This document shows, piece by piece, positions 61,834 through 64,000 of a stretch of 64,000 nt of DNA. The notes below the pieces were generated by a model, which did no database searches, was not told where the DNA came from, and saw nothing but the letters and a program-made list of their open reading frames with translations. The stretch lies in assembly GCA_964509335.1 (NCBI GenBank), contig CAZDXB010000014.1, positions 1 to 64,000 on the forward strand. Direction: 5' to 3'. The position numbers and the translations under genes were made by a program. The stretch comes from CAZDXB01 sp964509335. GTDB lineage: Bacteria > Bacteroidota > Ignavibacteria > Kapaibacteriales > UBA2268. Positions within the stretch are counted from its first letter, which is position 1. Each line of letters opens with the position of its first letter.

Positions 61834-62487
61834 TTATTGCGTTTCTTCTTCGCTCGTAGATTCATTCTCTTCTTTTTCTACGTCTTCTTCAAGCTCTTCG
61901 TAACCCGTTATCATAGCTTTCAAATTAGAAGTCAAAGTATGTCCCGTCGTCATCATATACATATGAACAATTACAAAAGCCAGCAGTATAAAAGCGCCCG
62001 AAGTATGAAACACAGCTATCGTTTCCAAACTTTCAGTTCCCAGAAAGCACTCCCGCCCCTCTTGAGGAAAACAATAGTACATATAAAACAAACCGGAAAT
62101 GACCATAACCGGTATGGCGAAAATCTTCAATCCCAAATAAATCAATCTCTGCAGCGGATTGAGCTTGCTCAATTCCGACTTCTTGTATGGATGCGGCTCG
62201 TCCTTAAAAATTCCCGAAAGATAGAACTTTATCATATCCCTTAATTTTTCAAAAGTGGGAATATATTGCTTCCAAGCTCCGGTCGTAAAGTGCCAAAAAA
62301 TAGCGAACGCGATTAAAATCACAAATGCAGTGGCGGCTATATTATGCCATCTAACCGCCGTTTCGTAACCGAAGAAATCGTAACTGCCGTGAATTTCGAA
62401 ACCGGTCAAAGCCAAGAAAAATATCAAAGCCGCTTGCGACCAATGCCAAATTCGATTGAACTTATCGTAAATGTAAATTTTTCTCAT
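61834..62487 (-). CDS. Membrane cytochrome b subunit (cytochrome b561 / Ni-hydrogenase b type)
   Basis: A 217-residue protein with four helices and the histidines expected of a diheme b-type subunit: His15 (IWHWSQAAL), His48 (RWHNIAAT), and His residues in FHTSGAFI and FVIVHMYMMTTGH. This is the fold of thiosulfate reductase and hydrogenase cytochrome b subunits, which take electrons from quinol and deliver them to a periplasmic partner. The C-terminal tail is very acidic. The partner should be the octaheme cytochrome c encoded 10 bases upstream. Confidence 0.88.
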   Translation of the reverse strand: MRKIYIYDKFNRIWHWSQAALIFFLALTGFEIHGSYDFFGYETAVRWHNIAATAFVILIAFAIFWHFTTGAWKQYIPTFEKLRDMIKFYLSGIFKDEPHPYKKSELSKLNPLQRLIYLGLKIFAIPVMVISGLFYMYYCFPQEGRECFLGTESLETIAVFHTSGAFILLAFVIVHMYMMTTGHTLTSNLKAMITGYEELEEDVEKEENESTSEEETQ

Positions 62488-62497
62488 AGTCGAAACC

Positions 62498-64000
62498 CTA
62501 AGATTTTTTTCTTTTGATAGACAGAACGATTCTGATAATAGCGTGAATTAAGACTCCGATTAAAGAAACTAAAATCAAACCCGTTCCCAGAGAACTGACG
62601 GCGACGTGATAGTCGCGCCCCGGCATATAAAAGCCTCTCAACTTATCCAATCTCCCGCCTTCTCTCGTGTGGCACTCCTTGCAAGTCAAAGCCTCTTTGG
62701 CGGGCGAAACCATATGATTAACGGGCCAATACATTCTAGTGTTAATAAAGGAATACTCTCCCGAATAAGGCAATCCTATATACTCCATTCCTTTCTCAGC
62801 CGCTATACTCCACATTTTGCCTATGGGAATATCCTTGCAATCAACCCAAAGCGCTCCTTCGCCGTATTCTTTATCCCACAACTTAGGCTGTAAAAGCGTC
62901 TTGTTAACTGGGTCGCAAGGCTGTCTAGTTCTATGAATTTTAACGGGAACGATTTTAGAGTTTCTGTCGCGGTAATTGCCTTTTAAATCGTTAATATCGA
63001 CGGCGACGCTGCAGGTGTCGAATTTGTCGCCGAACAGATAGTGGTCAGCCGTTCCGTTAAACCAAACATACTCGGGCGTTACGTTCTTCTGCCAAACAAA
63101 TCTGCCTTTTTTCGCTAGATATACCGTTGCCCCAGAACTATCTACTTCTTTATAATTAGGGTCCATCGTCTTACAAGCTTTTTCCCAATCCCAAAACATC
63201 TTCGTGGGATTTACCTTAGCGTAAACCGGTATATGGCAAGTCTGGCAGGCGACTTTAACGCCGTGCTCGTTTAAAACGTCTATTGAGTGCGGCGAAGAGG
63301 TATGACAACTTTCGCATTCTAACCTATCGACGTCCATCGAAGAAACCGAATACATCCGACCCTTCATTTGATGTTTATCGGTAAGATGGCATTGAACGCA
63401 TTCCAAATCGGCGCCGTCCTTGCCCATATGAACGTCCACCTTTCTGTTGGTATTCAACAGCGCGAGCTCCAAATCGCCGTGTTTGACGTTGTTGCCGCCT
63501 CCGCCTAAAAAGTGGCACATACCGCAATTTTTCTTCTTGGGCTTGCCTACGCTTTGAGCCGCCGCTGTCAGATTAACGTCCGTAGCGGGCATACCGCCCG
63601 TCGCGCTTCCTTTCTTATAATCGCCCGAATTATCGTGGCAAACCAAGCAATCGACATTTTTCGGGTCTTCGAAATCAAAAGTCGTATCCACCCAACCGTA
63701 GCCGGCGTGGCACTTATTACATAATTGTTCGTTTCCCGCTATACCTATACAAAAGTTATTAATTATGTTTTTCTTGCCGATATTTACAATGCCTCTGCCC
63801 TCGATATATTCTTCTCTCTGCCATTTCCAATGAGCGGTGGACATAATTTCCTTATGCCTTTCCGTATGGCAGGAAATACAAGCCTCGGTTACTTCCCCCG
63901 GCTCCTTGAAATCTTTCTGAAGCGCGGCGAGCTTTGAATGATTGACGGAAGGCTCGTAGTCTTTTTCGTAAGATTCTTTTAACTTCTTTAATTTCAGCGT
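62498..64000 (-). CDS. Octaheme c-type cytochrome, tetrathionate reductase family (5' end off window)
   Basis: The open frame continues in phase from the stop at 62498 to the right edge (500 codons seen). The annotated methionine near 63844 is internal, since CISCHTERHKEIM immediately precedes it in the same frame. Eight CxxCH motifs are visible: CISCH, CNKCH, CLVCH, CGMCH, CVQCH, CESCH, CQTCH and CKECH. This number and the pattern CISCHTERHKEIMSTAHWKW fit the octaheme tetrathionate reductase (OTR) family. The C-terminus adds a membrane helix and a basic KRKKS end. OTR enzymes reduce tetrathionate, nitrite and hydroxylamine in vitro, and their in vivo substrate is not settled. Electrons probably come from the cytochrome b encoded 10 bases downstream. 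Confidence 0.92.
   Translation of the reverse strand, partial: TLKLKKLKESYEKDYEPSVNHSKLAALQKDFKEPGEVTEACISCHTERHKEIMSTAHWKWQREEYIEGRGIVNIGKKNIINNFCIGIAGNEQLCNKCHAGYGWVDTTFDFEDPKNVDCLVCHDNSGDYKKGSATGGMPATDVNLTAAAQSVGKPKKKNCGMCHFLGGGGNNVKHGDLELALLNTNRKVDVHMGKDGADLECVQCHLTDKHQMKGRMYSVSSMDVDRLECESCHTSSPHSIDVLNEHGVKVACQTCHIPVYAKVNPTKMFWDWEKACKTMDPNYKEVDSSGATVYLAKKGRFVWQKNVTPEYVWFNGTADHYLFGDKFDTCSVAVDINDLKGNYRDRNSKIVPVKIHRTRQPCDPVNKTLLQPKLWDKEYGEGALWVDCKDIPIGKMWSIAAEKGMEYIGLPYSGEYSFINTRMYWPVNHMVSPAKEALTCKECHTREGGRLDKLRGFYMPGRDYHVAVSSLGTGLILVSLIGVLIHAIIRIVLSIKRKKS

Noticed and set aside
63844..63844. Internal methionine as the start of the octaheme cytochrome
   Set aside because: The same frame continues upstream to the window edge and includes the first heme motif CISCH, so the start is outside the window.
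63512..63937. Plus-strand frames opposite the octaheme cytochrome gene
   Set aside because: The minus strand has eight CxxCH motifs in one continuous frame to the edge, so these are shadows.

Overview
The window reads as chromosomal DNA of a Gram-negative, moderately AT-rich bacterium of the Bacteroidota/Chlorobiota (FCB) side of the tree, perhaps an Ignavibacteria- or Kapabacteria-like lineage. The evidence is two exported proteins with C-terminal type IX secretion (T9SS) sorting domains, a PorV/PorQ-family barrel, a TonB-dependent receptor with a carboxypeptidase-regulatory N-terminal domain, many exported beta-barrels and OmpA-like proteins, a DUF5362 protein, and a TTG-N20-TATATTTG promoter (the Bacteroidota-type TTG/TAnnTTTG signature) in front of the initiator tRNA gene. 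No phage, transposase or CRISPR array is visible; nearly all genes look like ordinary core or envelope genes. The phylum assignment is an inference.

Layout. 1-6.2 kb: end of an unknown gene, tRNA-Ser, a BBP2-type porin, an SDR enzyme, then a structured-looking leader and ftsQ-ftsA-ftsZ closed by a strong terminator. 6.3-13.2 kb: a thioredoxin-reductase-like flavoprotein, mtgA and mutS, then a convergent three-gene signalling operon (108-aa protein, HDOD protein, soluble histidine kinase). 13.2-19.7 kb: YgjP-like metallopeptidase, AddA-type helicase-nuclease, initiator tRNA, a permease encoded as two half-genes, and tRNA-Leu. 19.8-27.6 kb: an aromatic/His-rich lipoprotein, a FadL-like barrel, a truncated DUF72 gene running into a 24-nt tandem array, alaS, a 0.7-kb repeat-packed spacer and a membrane glycosyltransferase-like protein. 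27.7-37 kb: RRM protein, lipoprotein plus TonB receptor, LEA14-like lipoprotein, CheY-like regulator, an operon nadE / NarL-type regulator / DUF5362, dusB and a 3-methyladenine glycosylase. 37-45.8 kb: a double-OmpA envelope protein and two large T9SS cargo proteins (VWA plus anchor-D repeats; Asp-box propeller), with hairpin repeats between them. 45.8-58 kb: NUDIX, parA-parB, thioesterase, PorV/PorQ-family barrel, alpha-glucan phosphorylase, tsaC, HPr-EI, a small barrel and glyA. 58-60 kb: a two-gene operon of a secreted seven-bladed WD40 protein and a CRD-OmpA protein. 60-64 kb: an operon running off the right edge with an octaheme tetrathionate-reductase-family cytochrome, a cytochrome b and two YeeE/YedE sulfur transporters, one fused to a rhodanese domain without its cysteine.

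How they fit together. Three themes stand out: cell division and chromosome segregation (ftsQAZ, parAB, mtgA); an envelope built around T9SS export, with cargo, a PorV/PorQ-like shuttle and a WD40 + CRD-OmpA pair that together carry three of the four domains of PorE in the same order; and respiratory sulfur chemistry at the right edge. The most worthwhile leads are the split PorE-like pair, the sulfur operon with its degenerate rhodanese and C-terminal Gly-Gly-Cys tail, FtsZ with two copies of its C-terminal FtsA-binding motif, the leader in front of ftsQ, and several families of palindromic intergenic repeats.
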